Of a DNA stretch of 64,000 nucleotides, positions 32,068-45,877 are shown in pieces. The stretch is from Trichaptum fuscoviolaceum (taxonomy: Eukaryota > Basidiomycota > Agaricomycetes > Hymenochaetales > Trichaptaceae): positions 1,426,001 to 1,490,000 of the forward strand of contig CAJSYZ010000009.1 in NCBI GenBank assembly GCA_910574455.1, in the 5' to 3' direction. Under the pieces are notes generated by a model, which saw nothing but the letters and a program-made list of their open reading frames with translations, was not told the origin of the DNA and did not search any database. Each line of letters opens with the position of its first letter. Positions within the stretch are counted from its first letter, which is position 1. The position numbers and the translations under genes were made by a program.

Positions 32068-35048
32068 GCTCCCCGCCTCGGTGCAAGAGGATGCAAACTT
32101 TAGTCCTTGGGAGGATGAAGGAGAGACAGTAACCCTCACGAGTTCTCAAGGTGTAAAGAATAGCTTTGCGAGCGAGCGACAGACGGCACACCTTGTTGAC
32201 TCCGACACTGATAATGTGAGTTGGTTAAAGCATTTATTAGACTGGCAGATGAAATCTTAATATTTTGATTGTGCGTTTAATTAGGACGCAAGGAGACTTA
32301 CAATACCGCCCCAAGCCAATGTGAGTGCCGCTTAAAGTTCAAAGAAATCGTTCGATTCACAGAGACTATGCATCGGTGGAGTCCCATGCACAACGATGGC
32401 TAATTAACAATGTTTCTGTATCGTATCAGGATGGAGCCAGCAATAAATCGAAGAAAAGGAAGCTATCCCGCGACACTTTCTCCGACTTGCAGGCTCCTAC
32501 AACGTTGGTAAGTGGCATCATAATGTCTTGCTTCGTTCGCGCTACTTATCCTTCCTTCTTTGTGCTCTGGAGAAGAAGAATATCAGGAGACAATCGGCCG
32601 TTCAGGTGAGTGTTTCACATCAAAGCATGGATCTGGTGCCGGACTTTCTTGTGTCCTTCGGCGTCGACATATCTTTACTTCATTACTTACCAAACTGTAC
32701 TCTGAATAGGGCGCGAAAATGCAGAGAATCGCCAACTCCCAGCTTGATGTAACGGTAAGTTTATTCTGCTTTTACCCCCTCACTGCTCACCTGTCATCTC
32801 GTCAGGAGGGTATTACTGTCAATGGACATAGAGAGCAATTGCCGGCGTTGTATCTGCAGATGCAGGTATGTGTAGGCATCGACACTCAATAGGACAACTT
32901 TCTGCACCCCTTTCTTTGGCAAGGATCTGGTCGTCTACTAAGCTTTGCTTATTGTAGGACAGCATGATCGCGAATAATAAGAAGAGGAAGTCACCGCCGG
33001 ACTCTAACTCGCATGCCGTGGTAATTCTTGCATTTTCACCCAATATTCAAATCACTTCCTTACTATCTAAAACAGACTAGCATGAACGTGTATATGAAGA
33101 AGCCGTCATCACAGGCTGCCTCAACGGTTAGTGTTAATCCTTCTAATCTCCATTTCATATCATTTCTGATTAAGCAACAAGGATTTGAACCTCACTACTA
33201 GTAACAAGAGTAAACTGCAAGACAGTCATTCTCAGGCTGATATACTGGTATTCAATTCTCTTCGAGCTTTTCTTGGTAACAATTCCTCTAATTGCTACAG
33301 ATGAAATCTTCTACTTCTATTCGCAATTTGAAGAGGTCTCTGGCGGCTCATGCGCAACATATTGCAAGTGTGAGCTAATTGCTGCAATTGATTCGTGTAC
33401 TAATTCATGGCTCCTTTAACAGGCAAGTGGTTGTGAGGTGTCGCTAACACCACAAGCACAATCACCTGCGATGACGACAGTATCCATCAGTCCTGAACCC
33501 GAAGTGCTTGCAACCAAGGCTCATCTTGGTCATCGCAAAGTCTCTTGGACTACTAGCTCTGTGCGTTAATCAAATCATGTCTATGATATACATCCACTAA
33601 CTTGCAGAAATGCAGACATCTGTAGGGTTTGAGGACAAGGATAGAAGTAGTATCGGAAGGGAGGGATCCCGCGCTCCCGGCAAAAAAAGGGCAATGAATC
33701 AGTGTCTCCCTCCCGGAACTCAGGCAGGCTGGACTCACATTCTTCTGCCTTCGCTGTATTGCGCAGTTGGAAAGTCCACAACTCCATGGCAAAACCCGGA
33801 CAATAAGTCCATCGGAGCCTTGTGGGGGAAGGTGTTTGATTCTGTCAAACTTAGTTACAACACGCAATTGGCCGACATCTGTTCTTTAGTTGAGTCATCC
33901 CTTATTGTCTTACATTGGCCATTTTGAATCAAGTATGATCTGCCCTGTAGGCAGCCCAGAGATGCTCTGATAGTTGGCGCAAGAAATTGTTCGAGAAAGC
34001 CGAACAATCAATTTCGAGTTTCGTCGGCAACGAGCGTTCTAAGTCAGTGGAGACCGAAGAAATTGTGAAGATGTTGCAGACGATGGTTGACAAGAAGAAA
34101 GCTGAACCATTCCTCTGGGAACGCTGGCATAGTATGGATAAGGTATGTAAAAATTTGCCCTATGTCACCCTTCGTATCCCTGCATTGACTCTGAAAGTAC
34201 AGAAGCAAGGGTTGTTCTGCTCTGATCTTGTAATCTCAGTGTTGTCCGTACACCTAGTCTTGGCCCTGGGTCGGCATAAAGTACTGGACAAAAACACAAT
34301 AGGAAAGCCTATCGGTGCCCTTGCTCTTGCGGCAACCGCGGTATCTATCTACTTCAGTTCTTATAGTGGCTTTATTCGCTGAATTTCTCATGAACAGGTC
34401 AAGGTTGCAATCGACAAGCAAGTGGCCCGGTTGCAAAAGATCAAAGAAGAGTTTGGTGGCGCTGAGTGGTACTTCACCAGTGCTCTGTGGCAGCCTCATA
34501 CGGACGACTATGTTAACTTATTGTTGAATTCCTCGTTTTTTACTGAATCAAACTGGGAGAAGGTCCAATCCCGCCTAGCAGCTTACAATTCCATTGAAGA
34601 TTTTAGTGCGGGAAAGAACACCGAACTTGTTGGATCGGGTGTCACTGGCAGGGATTTCTCCCTGTATCTTGACGTTGGAGACGCGGATGCGAGCGGCGAG
34701 TATACATATGGCGAGGGCGCTAGTACTAGAAGTAGTAAGTGCAAGGAGGATAAGGATAATGACAGCGAAGAAGTCGAGGATTTCAAGGATAGGGAAGATG
34801 ATATGGAGGACAAGAGTGTGCTTGGCGAGGGAGACGAGGTCGAGGACAAGGATCAGGAGGAGGACAAGGATCAGGATCAGGATGAGAACAAGGATGCGGA
34901 CGAGAATTTCAGCGTGGGTTATGGACGCAGTGGAGGTTTTGAGGGCGAGGAGAATGACGCAGGCAGAGAGGACGGGGAAGGTGAGGGCGATCGCAAGGAG
35001 GACGAGGGTTCATTGTGGGATTCGGCTACGGACGGCGCAGACTTTTAA
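32068..35048 (+). CDS. Plavaka-associated accessory protein, multi-exon, 5' incomplete (G1)
   Basis: A chain of small exons separated by GT–AG introns of about 50–60 bp is visible. They read SPWEDEGETVTLTSSQGVK (32100), KSKKRKLSRDTFSDLQAP (32440), a mini-exon KKNIRRQSAVQ (32573–32605), KKRKSPPDSNSHAV (32980) and TSMNVYMKKPSSQAAS (33077). Larger exons follow: 33608–33890 with QAGWTHILLPSLYCAVG and PWQNPDNKSIGALW, then WRKKLFEKAEQSISSFVG, and PIGALALAATA. The last exon, 34398–35048, carries EWYFTSALWQPHTDDYVNLL, a VTGRDFSLYLDV segment and an acidic Asp/Glu/Lys-rich tail ending DGADF. The role is unknown; it appears to be the second gene of Plavaka-type elements. The start is missing, probably lost at the D2 junction. 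Confidence 0.6.
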
Positions 35049-35261
35049 GAGCAGGTCAATCTCTGGTGAGCTTCGGCTTTGACCCATCACCCCGCCACTG
35101 TATTCAAGCTCTTACTACCATCAACTTGCAGTGACATTCGTTCTCTGAATATGCCGAGGAACAGCCTGCCAGCGAGGCAGAAGTGGCAAAATACAATCTG
35201 GTTCAGGATGCCGTGGTGTAGCTACTGAGGGACACTGATGCACTGATTTCTACTTATTGTC

Positions 35262-35780
35262 TTAAATTACTTGTGGAAATCCAAAATAGGATTTCAGCAC
35301 CTCAATGTACCTATCTGACATCTGACACCCATTTTCTGACACCTGGACACTTGAAATGTATAACTGACCCATATAAGAAGTAAAATCCAACCTCCGTTAG
35401 ATAAAATATCTGACAATCGGAGTATCAATATCCAACAATTGGAGTATCTAATTCTGACAGAATAAAGTATCTAAATCCAACCACTGTAAAGAATGTATTT
35501 CCAACACCGCAGGTTTATCATTATCTGACCCCTCAAATAACACAATTCCAACCCTTATTAGAAGTAATTTCCAACCTATCCGCCCATAAAGTATATATAT
35601 CCAACCCATCTGTAGTATCCATATCTGACCTTCTGTAGTATTCAAATGCAACCCATCTAGAATGTAAATTTGACCCTCTTTAATATGTATTTCCGACCCT
35701 TTTTAAAATCTAATTTGGACATACTTCAGTATGTAAATCCAGCCCAAAAAGAACTTAATTCCAACATCTTTCTCACGTCA
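35262..35780. repeat. Subterminal repeat array of G1 (unit about 29 bp)
   Basis: About 17 degenerate units alternate ATCCAACC or TCTGACC with GTATCTAAAT-like spacers. The array opens with GGATTTCAGCACCTCAATGT, which recurs inverted at the start of the array at 51370–51852. Dense short subterminal repeats are typical of CACTA-type elements. Confidence 0.75.
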
Positions 35781-36754
35781 TCGTGTAAAGCTTTGTATAG
35801 TGCCGTCAGAGCTAATGGCCCCCAACACAAACATGCATTAATTTCAACGCTATTCCCACTACAGAGGTGGGTACTAGAGCATGACACGGGTGCAGGTCAT
35901 CCGTGGGTACCTGCAGGTACCTGCGCTCAAATACCTGCGGTTCCAGGTGCACCTGTGCGCAGGTACCTGGTTCCCACGGTTACCTGCAGATCCAGGTTTG
36001 GATTTTTTGGGCCCAGGTACCTGACCGGGTACCTGCAGGTACCCGGTCAATCACGTGCGCTCACCTTGAGCGCGACGAACGCAACGATGTACCACTACTT
36101 TCACCTACATTCTACTCGATATGTACCATTTTTTTCGTCATCCTCGAAGCCGCCTACTACGACGACAACATGCGCGATGACCGCCTCCTCGCCAACTGTG
36201 CGCTTGTCAGCGCCTTCCGCCCGTCGCGCTCTCTGCGCGAGACCGCGAGACCGCAGCCGCTCGTCGCCTTCGACATGCCGCTCGTCCAGCATCCGCAACA
36301 CCCATCCTCGCCTATGGTCATGATGCAGCCCCACAAGCGGTGCGCATCGTCGGCCAACTTCCACCGTCGCAAGCTCTCGGTGCTCACCGCCGTCTGTCAG
36401 GAATCGCCACGGATTTACTTATTGTTTTCTTTTATTTTCCGTTTACTTATGATTTACTGATGTTTTTATTTACTTTCGATTCCTGACATCGTACGAGACA
36501 CTCGTACGGTCTCGTACGGTCAGCGGTACGCGCTTGGTACGAAGCCCGTACGGCGCGTACACCTTTGCATCTGTCTGCACACGGGATTATTGTTTCTTTT
36601 CATTCTATTCACTAACAGACACCTTTTGGTGCGCTTGGGTTCAAACCCGGCGCGCCAGCGATGCTTATTCATCTTTCTATTTGTATTTCAAATTCGGATC
36701 GGACCACGGGTCCGTACGGACGGTGGCTTGGAGGAACTGTATAGTTCCTCCTGC

Positions 36755-39700
36755 GAGCCGTACCAACTAATAATCTTATAGATCCGCGATAATTATCGCA
36801 ACCCGTTTCTAAAGTTATCGCGGTAACGGGCCATAGCTTTTTTGGCCTGTGCGGCTGCTTAATGCCGGGGTGCCGCCTCACGGCACCTCACGGCATGCAT
36901 CCCGCGTCAGGGACCAGGCTGGATTCGGTAATACAGCCTGGTTTTGATCACTGACGCGTTTGCAACGCGATAATTTCGCTACCGGGGCCTAGCCCCTCAT
37001 AATTTGATATCAAATAGCTTCTAGCTAGTACTATAGGTTAATCTTTTTTATTTGCAATATGACGTCGCCGTTAAATTACAATTAATGTTGCGACACTGCG
37101 CGAAGGTAAGCGCCGGCGCTTACTAGTATGGTGGCGCGCGCGCGCGTCGTCCTTGTCCTTTTCTCCCACTTTCACGACGAGTACGTCGTTTTCTCCCTTT
37201 CCACTCTCATTATTCTTCTTTCTTCTTCTTCAAATCGTTTCGGAGTTTTCGCAATGCAAGTATGCTGGCCGCAAGAGGAGTAAGAAGGCCGTAAATGGGC
37301 CAGGTGCGTCACTCCGAATCCTGCACTTCTTGCCGTTCAATGCTAATCTTTCTTATAGGTGCAGCGCAAGCAAGCATGCGGCGCGAACCTTCTCCCTCAT
37401 CTTCATTACGAGGACGCTAACAACAGCCGGTCGCAGTCCATTCCCGTCGTTCCCCCGCTCTCCCAAACTCTGAGGACAACAACCGCAACAATTGCAGCGC
37501 CGTCAGCGAAAACCTGGTCAACAGTCGTACAGAGGCTCTATCACACATTATTGCAAGAGGTTTCTTCCCTTCCTTGTCCACCTCGACACAACCAACAACT
37601 ACTTTGATGCTCCGCGGTCCGAGTATCCAAACCTTATCAAGGCGGTTATCGGGCAATCGCTAGCGATTGCAACACCAGCTACTGGCGGCTCTGTCACATT
37701 ATTGCAAGAGATTTCTTCCCTTCCCTGGTCTGCCTTGACGCAACTAATACCTTGATGCGCGACATTCAGAGGATCCAAACCTTATTAATGCGTCTGTCAG
37801 GCGATTGCAAGTGATTACAACACCAGCTACTGTGAGATACCAGCCACAGCAACCACGCTACGGCCACCTTCGTCCGCAGGCCCTTCAGATACACCTCTGC
37901 ACCCCACCACCGGTCCTAGCAGCGAGAGACCCCAGAAGCCTGCTCGGTATGACCCGACGAACATCAGCCTTGATGATTCTCAAGCTTGGTACACGTCTGA
38001 GGACAACGCAAGCTTCACGCAAATGTTACATGACGAGAACGAGAGGTTAAACCTAGTATGTTTGTTCTCTTTCTCTTGTATCTAAATTATGTATATTATT
38101 ACCTTAATACAATATTTAATATATATACATTCGAAACATAGAGAAACTGTGTGCAAGGAGCGAATTATTTCATTTAAATATGTTGTCGAAGTTGTCCTTC
38201 GACACATTTGTCTCCTCGAGGTCGTGCCCGGCGATTCCCGGACCATTTGTCCGAGGCATCGCCGGACATTGTTTTCTCTCAATATTAAAACACAAACTCG
38301 AGAAAATCTCAGGCACACTATACGATGCAAGAGAGACAAATGTAAAGTAAATTATCATATTTATTTTAATAGCATTTAGGTACTTTGTTGTTGTGTAACA
38401 AGCAAAACAGTGATAACAAGTGCTGTTCCAGCAGTATTTATTCATTTGTATATTTTTTAGTGTAACTGATACTTCCATTATTTGCAGAATAGATTCCCTT
38501 TACACTATATAGAAGTCTCAAAAAGAACTTTGGTGATAGGTAGAGTGGAAGTGGTTGAACTCGAAAGTGGTGTTTTGAATACACCACTTCGAGTGAAACT
38601 TGTACACATGTGTTCGACTTTCGGATACATTTGTGTACTTCACAAGTGTTTTTCTTATAACTTTTATTCTAACGACTGATTATGCTTTATTAGCATGTGT
38701 AGTATAGCTATGTAGCATAGATTTATTTTTTGCTCGGCATTAATATAGTGTAATTAGCTGCGAATGTTGAAATTTGACCCAAAAGTGCACAAAATGGCCA
38801 CTTTTGGGGATTATCTGATTTTTATAGCCTCTTAAAGGACGCCGTTAAATATGAAACATTTGTGAGAGCGTTAAAAAGGCACATAAAGTAAGACAGTAAA
38901 TTGCTGAAGTGATCCGAGCAATGGGAAGTATAAGAAAAATCAAAGAATCGGAACAAATATGCATGAATCATGCATTTCTAGTGTAGTCACTACTTTTTAC
39001 CTTTTGTAGCTCCCATTGTAGCCTTCTTGTTTTTTGTTTACATACATTAGCATACAATCAAGATAATACAAAATTGTGCCTGAGCTCAAAGTGTTTATCT
39101 AAAATTCAGAGTGCATGTTATTCATATGTTTGAAGGAGAAAAAAAGTCTGAGACATACCATATATGGTAATTTCACGCGATTCTCAGGGTCGTGGCGCGC
39201 ACGCACGAACGTCGTCGTCGTCTTTCTCTCTTTCAAGTTCTTCTTTGTTCTTCAAGCGCAGTCTATGGACGACGGGCAAGAAGGCGTTTGCTGCGCGCAA
39301 ACGCCGTCTTGCCTCTGCTTCCGCAGCCTCTTCGCCTATCGGGCGTGAGCTGTTCAGATGCGCTCGCAAGCGCAGCTTTCCAGACCTCGAGTCATACTCC
39401 TACGACCTCCGCAACTCTTTGAACGACGAGAAGCTACAGTTTCAAGCCCGATGACAAGTCCAAGCTAGGCATTGCAGTCAACGAGACGATCTCATGGCTC
39501 GACGCCTCGCATGAAGCATCGAAGCAGGCGTATTGGGAGAGGCAGAAGACTCTCAAGGGCGTCGTGAACCCCATCATGCAGAATTCTACTCAGGTGCGTG
39601 CGGTATGTTATCTGGTGCGTCAGATTTGACTGACAGTGACAATTATTTCCTTGCAGTTACGCCGTAATCCGGTGAGCTGTGCGTGATAGACGCTTTCGAG

Positions 39701-40487
39701 CTCTACGTTCTCTTCCCTTTTCTTAGACTCATCACCCCTTCGCCTTCCTTCCGCACACATCCTCGTACCCACTCGACGGCGACGAAGACCGCGGCTGGGG
39801 CTGGTGAGCCTACTAACCAACTTCGATTCACCGAACTAAGTCGGCCTATCCTCAAGCAGATCCTCCGCAAGCAGACCATCTTCCTCAACCTCAACCTCAC
39901 CGCAAACGAAATCGAGCTGAGCATCCGTGCCGAGGACGTGAAGGTCGTCGACTTCGAACCGATCGCCCGCAGGGACAAACAGCCGCAGCGCTTTTGGGAG
40001 GGAGAAGCAACGGCCCGCGCGCCGCGCTTCTCCTCACCTGCGGTGCGCTCATATGGCTGTTTCTTTGTGCCTGGGGCCGGCCAGAGGATAGCGGGCCTGA
40101 CGTGCCACGGTTGCGCACGACCGCACCCCTGGTGGGTGCCAGAACGGGGCGCGCTATTCCCCGCCGCGTGCGCGCGCGCACAAGGCCGCCGCGCGCACCG
40201 CCCTAGCGCGTGCTTCATTGTATTTAAAGTATGTATTTGAAATGGTAGATAGTGCCTGGACCGTAGTCCAGGCACTCTAAATTAGAATATAATCTATATT
40301 TCAAATGAGTACGAGGCCCTGCTGTCCTGCCGGGCGAAGCCCTGACAAGGCTGCGTCGGCACGCACGGCCCAGGCAGAGCTGAAAGGCAGAACGAGCTGC
40401 CGAAAGCCTGCCGAAGTTATCGCGGTAACTTCAGAAACGGGTTGCGATAATTATCGCATATCTATAAGATTATTAGTTGGTACTGGT
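36755..40487. mobile_element. Element D3 (3.73 kb), inserted in the C2 5' LTR
   Basis: The ends are as in D1: GAGCCGTACCAACTAATAAT at the left, …TTAGTTGGTACTGGT at the right. CTCCTGC flanks both sides, and the LTR sequence rejoins across the insertion. The terminal palindromes TGCGATAATTATCGCA and the near-palindrome around GTTATCGC are kept. Near the right end is a hairpin GTGCCTGGACCGTAGTCCAGGC (40252–40275 region). Inside are hairpins H2 (38224–38269) and H3 (38559–38594), an Hsp70 fragment and a triplicated segment around CCAAACCTTAT (37600–37800). Its host LTR is young, so D moved recently. Confidence 0.9.
39386..39585 (+). pseudogene. Captured Hsp70 C-terminal fragment in D3
   Basis: SYSYDLRNSLNDEKLQF is followed after a frame change by [18 protein letters not shown] and VVNPIMQNST. 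It is the same Hsp70 lid region as in D1 and D2, with a small deletion after DEKL and loss of the C-terminal tail. Confidence 0.75.
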
Positions 40488-40811
40488 GCTCCTGCGCTTG
40501 CCAAAAGCGCCCGTCCGCCTGAGAAGCACTCCACTTTTGGCCTCTTGTCAAGTGCTTCCCAGGTGACGTTATATTTGTGCTTCTGATGTGTAGAATAGCT
40601 TAATTGACTTGTCAAGTGCTTCCCAGAGTGTGGAACCGCTTTGCATAGCCGCTGATCGTCCGATTTACGTTGTCCGAGGTCCTGAGAACGCATAGAACCA
40701 CTCTGTGTCGTAACATTAGGCCAAAAGTCTTTTTTCTCACTACCTCGCGCGAAAAAACTCGTACCGTTCGAACCATTCTGCCGACGCTCGCTTCGCTCGA
40801 ACGCCCGTACG

Positions 40812-42012
40812 ATGCAGAACGCTACACCGCCTGTTCCTGCGCCCGGAGGCCCTCCTGGAGCGCCCCCCGTCGCACCCGTGCAGGCACCCGTACCCCCACA
40901 ACCCCCAACTATGGATGAGGCGACTCAGGCTATGCTGAACCAGTATATGGCCCCCTGGAGGGAGCAGATCGATCAGTTGCTTCAGCAGAATGCATACTTG
41001 AAGGGAGCGCTCGAAACGCGCGTCGCCGAACCGCGCGGTACGAAGGGTCCGAAGATTCCACCCCCCGGCTTGTTTTACGGCCCCAAGGGCGATGCCGCGG
41101 ACAAGGACAAGCTTTCGTACGAAGCTTGGTCCGGTCAGGTACGGAACTACATCTCTATGCGCCCGCACGAGTTCCCGGACGAGCGTACGAAGTGCCAGTT
41201 CGCTGCGACTTACCTTCGAGGCCCTGCAGACGAGTGGGTGCGTCCCTACATGGACTCGATCCACAAGGGCGAGCCGGTCGCCATTTTCGACAAGTTGGAC
41301 ACTTTCTTGGAGTCTCTGGCTGCTGGATATGGTGAAGCTGATGCTGTTGCTGCTGCTGAGAACGAAATTATGGCTCTCAGGCAGACTGGAACCGTGGCTG
41401 AGTATGCTGCTCGCTACAGGGCTCTCAAGGTCAAGACCAAGTGGGGTTGCTGACGATAAACCATGGATTGCTTGGTTCCGGTACGGACTTTCGAACCGTT
41501 TTCGTACGGACCTGACGCTCAAGAAGATGCCTGAGGACTTTGATGGGTATGTGAAGGCCTGCTGTGTCTACGATGATGAGCTGCGAGCCATCCGTGCCAC
41601 AACTCGTACCAACCCCATCCCTCAGCGCACTGGAACTGCTTTCCAGACGCGTCAGACGTCGAACTCGAACCAGCCTCGTACCGGCTCGAGCCACCGTGAC
41701 CCGAACGCGATGGAGGTGGACCAGATCAGTAGGGAAGAGGCGCTGCGCAAGGGGTTATGCTTCCACTGTGGCGAGAAAGGTCATATGTCCGCCAAGTGCC
41801 CCAAGCGCCACGCGTCTAATACCTCGAACCGTACGAACGTCAGTACGGCCTCGACACCCCAGGTACCGGCCCCAGCTCCCACTGCTTCGATCTCTGACGT
41901 CTCGGACGAGACCCCCCTCGTACCGAGCGGTACGACCGAACGCCCAATCTCGGTTTCTGATGCTGCCAAAGTCCTTATGGCGCACCTCTCGAAGGAATCG
42001 GATTTCAACTAG
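40812..42012 (+). pseudogene. C2 gag with one frameshift
   Basis: It is the same protein as C1 gag and nearly identical. An extra G (AAGTGGGGTTGC against AAGTGGGTTGC in C1) near 41447 stops the first frame at 41453. The rest of the capsid and the CFHCGEKGHMSAKC knuckle are read in the next frame to 42012. The C1-specific CT insertion is absent here, so the two copies were broken independently. Confidence 0.9.
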
Positions 42013-42089
42013 GGTCTCAGCGCATCGTCGCGCCGCTCGAGACCCATAACCGATTCTCTTGTTTAGAAAATGATGTCCCAGTCCCTTCT

Positions 42090-45000
42090 ATGTCTACTAG
42101 TATACAGTCCATAGACAAGAAGTTGCGCCGGTTCATTCGTTTTCCTGTGAGAGTCAGCGATGGCAGAAAGATTTTAAGGATGAGAGCCTTCTTAGACAGT
42201 GGGGCCTCATCGATATTTATTAACCGTACGGTTGTCGAACGGTTCGGGCTCCGTACGAGACCCTTGGTCCCTCGTACGCGGTTGTACAATGCCGACAACT
42301 CTTTGAACAATGTGGGCTGGCTCACAGATGAAGTGCCGATTAGTTTAACGGTCGGATCGCACACTGAGAACGTGACTGCAGTGGTGGCGGACATTGGGGA
42401 CTATCCCCTGATTATTGGGGTCGACTGGCTGCGACTCCACAACCCAGAGATCGATTGGGCGAACGACCAGATGACCTTTACGCGCTGTGCGAAGGCCTGT
42501 CAGCCTCGTACGGACCGTACGGAGTTTCAGATGGAAGGTCCCCCGGAGTCAGACGCAGTGCGCACGGCTCGTACGGAGACCTCGAACCGCGCACGCCGCG
42601 CGAAGCCTCGGCCACCTCCTCGAACTCGAGTGACGGTAGCTGAGCTCGAGGACGAACCGTACGACTCGGGTGGTACGGACGAACCGGTCAGCGAACGAGA
42701 CAAAGTTCCGCCAGGCTTCCGGTATTCTGAGAAGTATTGGGATGTTTATCACGATTCTGAGGAATTCTTTGTCACGGATGACCCGGATTTCGCACAGCGG
42801 ATCGCCGCTTCGTACACCTGGTCTCAGGCAATTGCTGAGAAGACTGCAGTGAAGGAAGGCGAGAAGTCGTTCGAAGAACTCGTACCGCCGCAGTACCGCG
42901 ATTTCCCAAAGTCTTCTCGAAGGACCGGGCAGAACGCCTCCCCACCCGTAAACCGTACGACCATGCGATCGACCTCGTACCGGGTGCGGTACCTTCTTAC
43001 AGTAAGATCTACCCCATGGCGCCGAACGAGCGTACGGCGCTGAAGGAATTCATCGAGGAGAACTTGAGGAAGGGGTACATTCGACCCTCCAAGTCTCCGG
43101 CTGCGGCTCCGGTCTTCTTTATCAAGAAGAAGGACGGTTCGCTGCGCATGGTGGTAGATTATCGCAAGCTCAATGCGATGACTGTGAAGAACAGGTACCC
43201 ACTGCCTCTCACCACTGAGCTAGTCGATGCCTTGAAGAAAGCGAAGGTGTTTACGACCTTAGACCTTCGATCCGGGTACCACAACGTACGGATGAAGGAA
43301 GGAGACGAGTGGAAAGCGGCCTTTCGTACGCAGGAAGGCCACTTCGAACCGACAGTGATGACCTTCGGACTCACCAATGCTCCGGCGACGTTCCAGCACA
43401 TGATGAACGACATCTTCAAAGATCTGAATGGGGTGATTGTGATCATCTATCTTGACGATTTGCTGATTTTCTCTGAGAATGAGGAAGATCATGTCGAGCA
43501 CGTTCGTACCGTACTCGAACGGCTCGAGAAGCACGACCTGTTTGTCAAGCCGGAGAAGTGTAAGTTCCACCAGTCTTCTGTGGAATACCTAGGCATGGTT
43601 ATTGGAGCCGGTACGGTTTCGATGGACCCGGCCAAGGTCAAGGCGGTTCTGGAGTGGCCTACACCTGCAAAGGTCAAGGATATTCAAGCCTTCCTTGGTT
43701 TTGCGAACTTCTATCGCCGGTTTATCGAGGATTACTCCCGGATTGTACGGTCTATGACCGAACTGCTTCGAAAGGACGTCCGGTTCGAGTGGGGTACGAG
43801 ACAACAAGCCTCGTTTGACGAGTTGAAGCGTCGATTCACTCAAGCACCGGTGCTGGCCATGCCTGACCTCGAGAAACCATTTATTCTTGAGTGTGACGCT
43901 TCTGACTTTGCGACAGGTGCAGTACTGTCGCAGGTCGGTACGGACGGTACGATTCATCCGGTGGCTTTCTACTCGAAATCGCTAAATGATGCGGAGCGAA
44001 ACTATGAGATCTATGATAAGGAGCTACTGGCTATCGTACGGTCGCTCGACGAGTGGAGACATTATCTCGAAGGGTCTCCACACAAGATCGACGTTGTCTC
44101 GGACCACAAGAACCTGCTCTACTTCTCTGAAGCTCGCAATCTCACTCGCAGACAAGCTCGCTGGAGTATTTTTCCTCAGTCGGTTCGACTTCACCATCCG
44201 ACATCGCCCTGGCCGGCTTGGGGGCAAGCCAGACGCGATGTCACGTCGTACCGACCTCGAACCAAATGGTCCGGACAACACGAACCGGACTCTGTTGGAT
44301 AGAGACTTGTTTCGCTTGCATGCGATGCGTCGAGGCATGGTACGGCTCGAGGGGGACACGGCGTTGTTGCGAAGGATCCGGAGTTCGAAGAGTTGGGATG
44401 AGGAATTGGTAGAGGCGATCGAGGCACTGAAGGGGAAGGCCCCGGTGTCCTTGAAGAAGGAGTTAGAGGACTGGAACACGGAGGATGGTCTGCTGCTGTA
44501 CCGAGGGAAGGTCTACGTACCGAAGGACGAGGAAATTCGGCGAGATATTGTGAAATTACATCATGATTCTCTGCCGGTGGGACACCCCGGACGGTGGAAG
44601 ACGTACGAGCTGGTGAGTCGCAACTATTGGTGGCCAGGGATGTCTTCTTTTGTCGAGCGGTACGTGTCCGGGTGCGATACCTGTATGCGCACCAAGAATA
44701 TTCCCCAGCGACCGGTCGGACCGCTCGAACCGAACGAGGTACCGTCCGGGCCATGGCAGACAATCTCCTGCGACTTTATCACGCAGCTGCCGCCGTCTGA
44801 TGGGTTTGATGCGATCTTTGTGGTGGTAGACCGGCTCACCAAGCAGGCGCACTTCGTACCAACGACGTCCGACGTCGACTCGACTCGTACGGCCGAACTG
44901 TTCGTGTCCGAGGTTTGGAAACACCATGGTACGCCTCGAAAAATCATCTCGGACCGAGGGCCCCAGTTCGTATCACGCTTCATGAAGGAGTTCTTCAAGC

Positions 45001-45820
45001 GACTTGGTATTAAAGGTGCTACTTCGACTTCTTTCCACCCTCAGACTGATGGTCAGACCGAACGAGTAAATCAGGAGCTCGAACAGTATCTTCGAGCCTT
45101 CACAGATGTTCGGCAGGAGAACTGGGCTCGGCTGCTGCCTATGGCCGAGTTTGCGCACAACACTCGTGCGCATTCAGCCACTCGGACCTCGCCGTTCGCG
45201 CTGTTGTACGGGTACGAGCCCGGGTTTGCCATCGTACCGAGTACGGGTCTTTCGACCGTACCAGCAGCTGATGACCGTCTAGACATGCTGAAGAAGGCTC
45301 AGGACGATGCCCAGGCCGCGTTGGAAGTTGCTGCGGATCGTATGAAGCGCTACTACGACCAGCACCGTACGGACGTACCGGACATCGAACCAGGTGATCG
45401 TGTCTGGCTCGAGGCTCGCAATATAGCCTTGCCAGGTGCCAGGAAGCTCAATCATCGTCGACTCGGTCCGTACGAGGTCGTACGAAAGCTAAGTCCGCTA
45501 AACTATGAGCTGAAACTTCCAGCTTCGATGAAGGTGCACCCAGTCTTCCATGTCTCGCTCCTGACCAAGTACCAGCGGACACGATCCCCGGACGCGTACA
45601 GAACCCTCCCGAGCCCGTACCAATCAATGGGGACATTGAGTACGAAGTTCAGGAGATACTGAACTCGCGTCGTACGGGCCGTACGCAGAAACTTCAGTAT
45701 TTGGTTCGATGGAAGGGTTACCAGTCGGACGAAGATACCTGGCTCGACGCGGCTAATATGGAACATGCACAAGCTCGAATTCGTGCTTTCCATCGCAAAT
45801 ACCCATTGGCGGTACGGTGA
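42090..45820 (+). pseudogene. C2 pol with at least three frameshifts
   Basis: Same domain order as C1: DSGA protease, YLDD reverse transcriptase, RNase H, integrase, chromodomain. Compared with C1, bases are missing near 42904 (linker between protease and RT). One T is extra in a T run near 44172 (RNase H to integrase), and one T is missing near 45574 (before the chromodomain). The chromodomain is therefore outside the integrase frame. The stop of the family frame is at 45818–45820. The G missing or extra at C1 20752 is normal here. Confidence 0.9.
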
Positions 45821-45877
45821 CCGTACGGATCGGTACGAACACGCACGCTGTTTAGCAGCGTCCTTGGAGGGGGGTAA

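Larger units (their letters stand above)
31917..35800 (+). mobile_element. G1: remnant of a Plavaka/CACTA-type element
   Basis: It contains the accessory gene homologous to that at 52902–57168 and then a subterminal array. The sequence …GTATAGTG at about 35793–35800 could be a CACTA-type end. The transposase side and the first exons of the gene are missing, replaced by D2. Confidence 0.55.

Noticed and set aside
35262..35780. CRISPR-like array of 29-bp spaced units
   Set aside because: Units are degenerate, have no constant repeat with unique spacers, and lie in a eukaryotic transposon. They are subterminal repeats.
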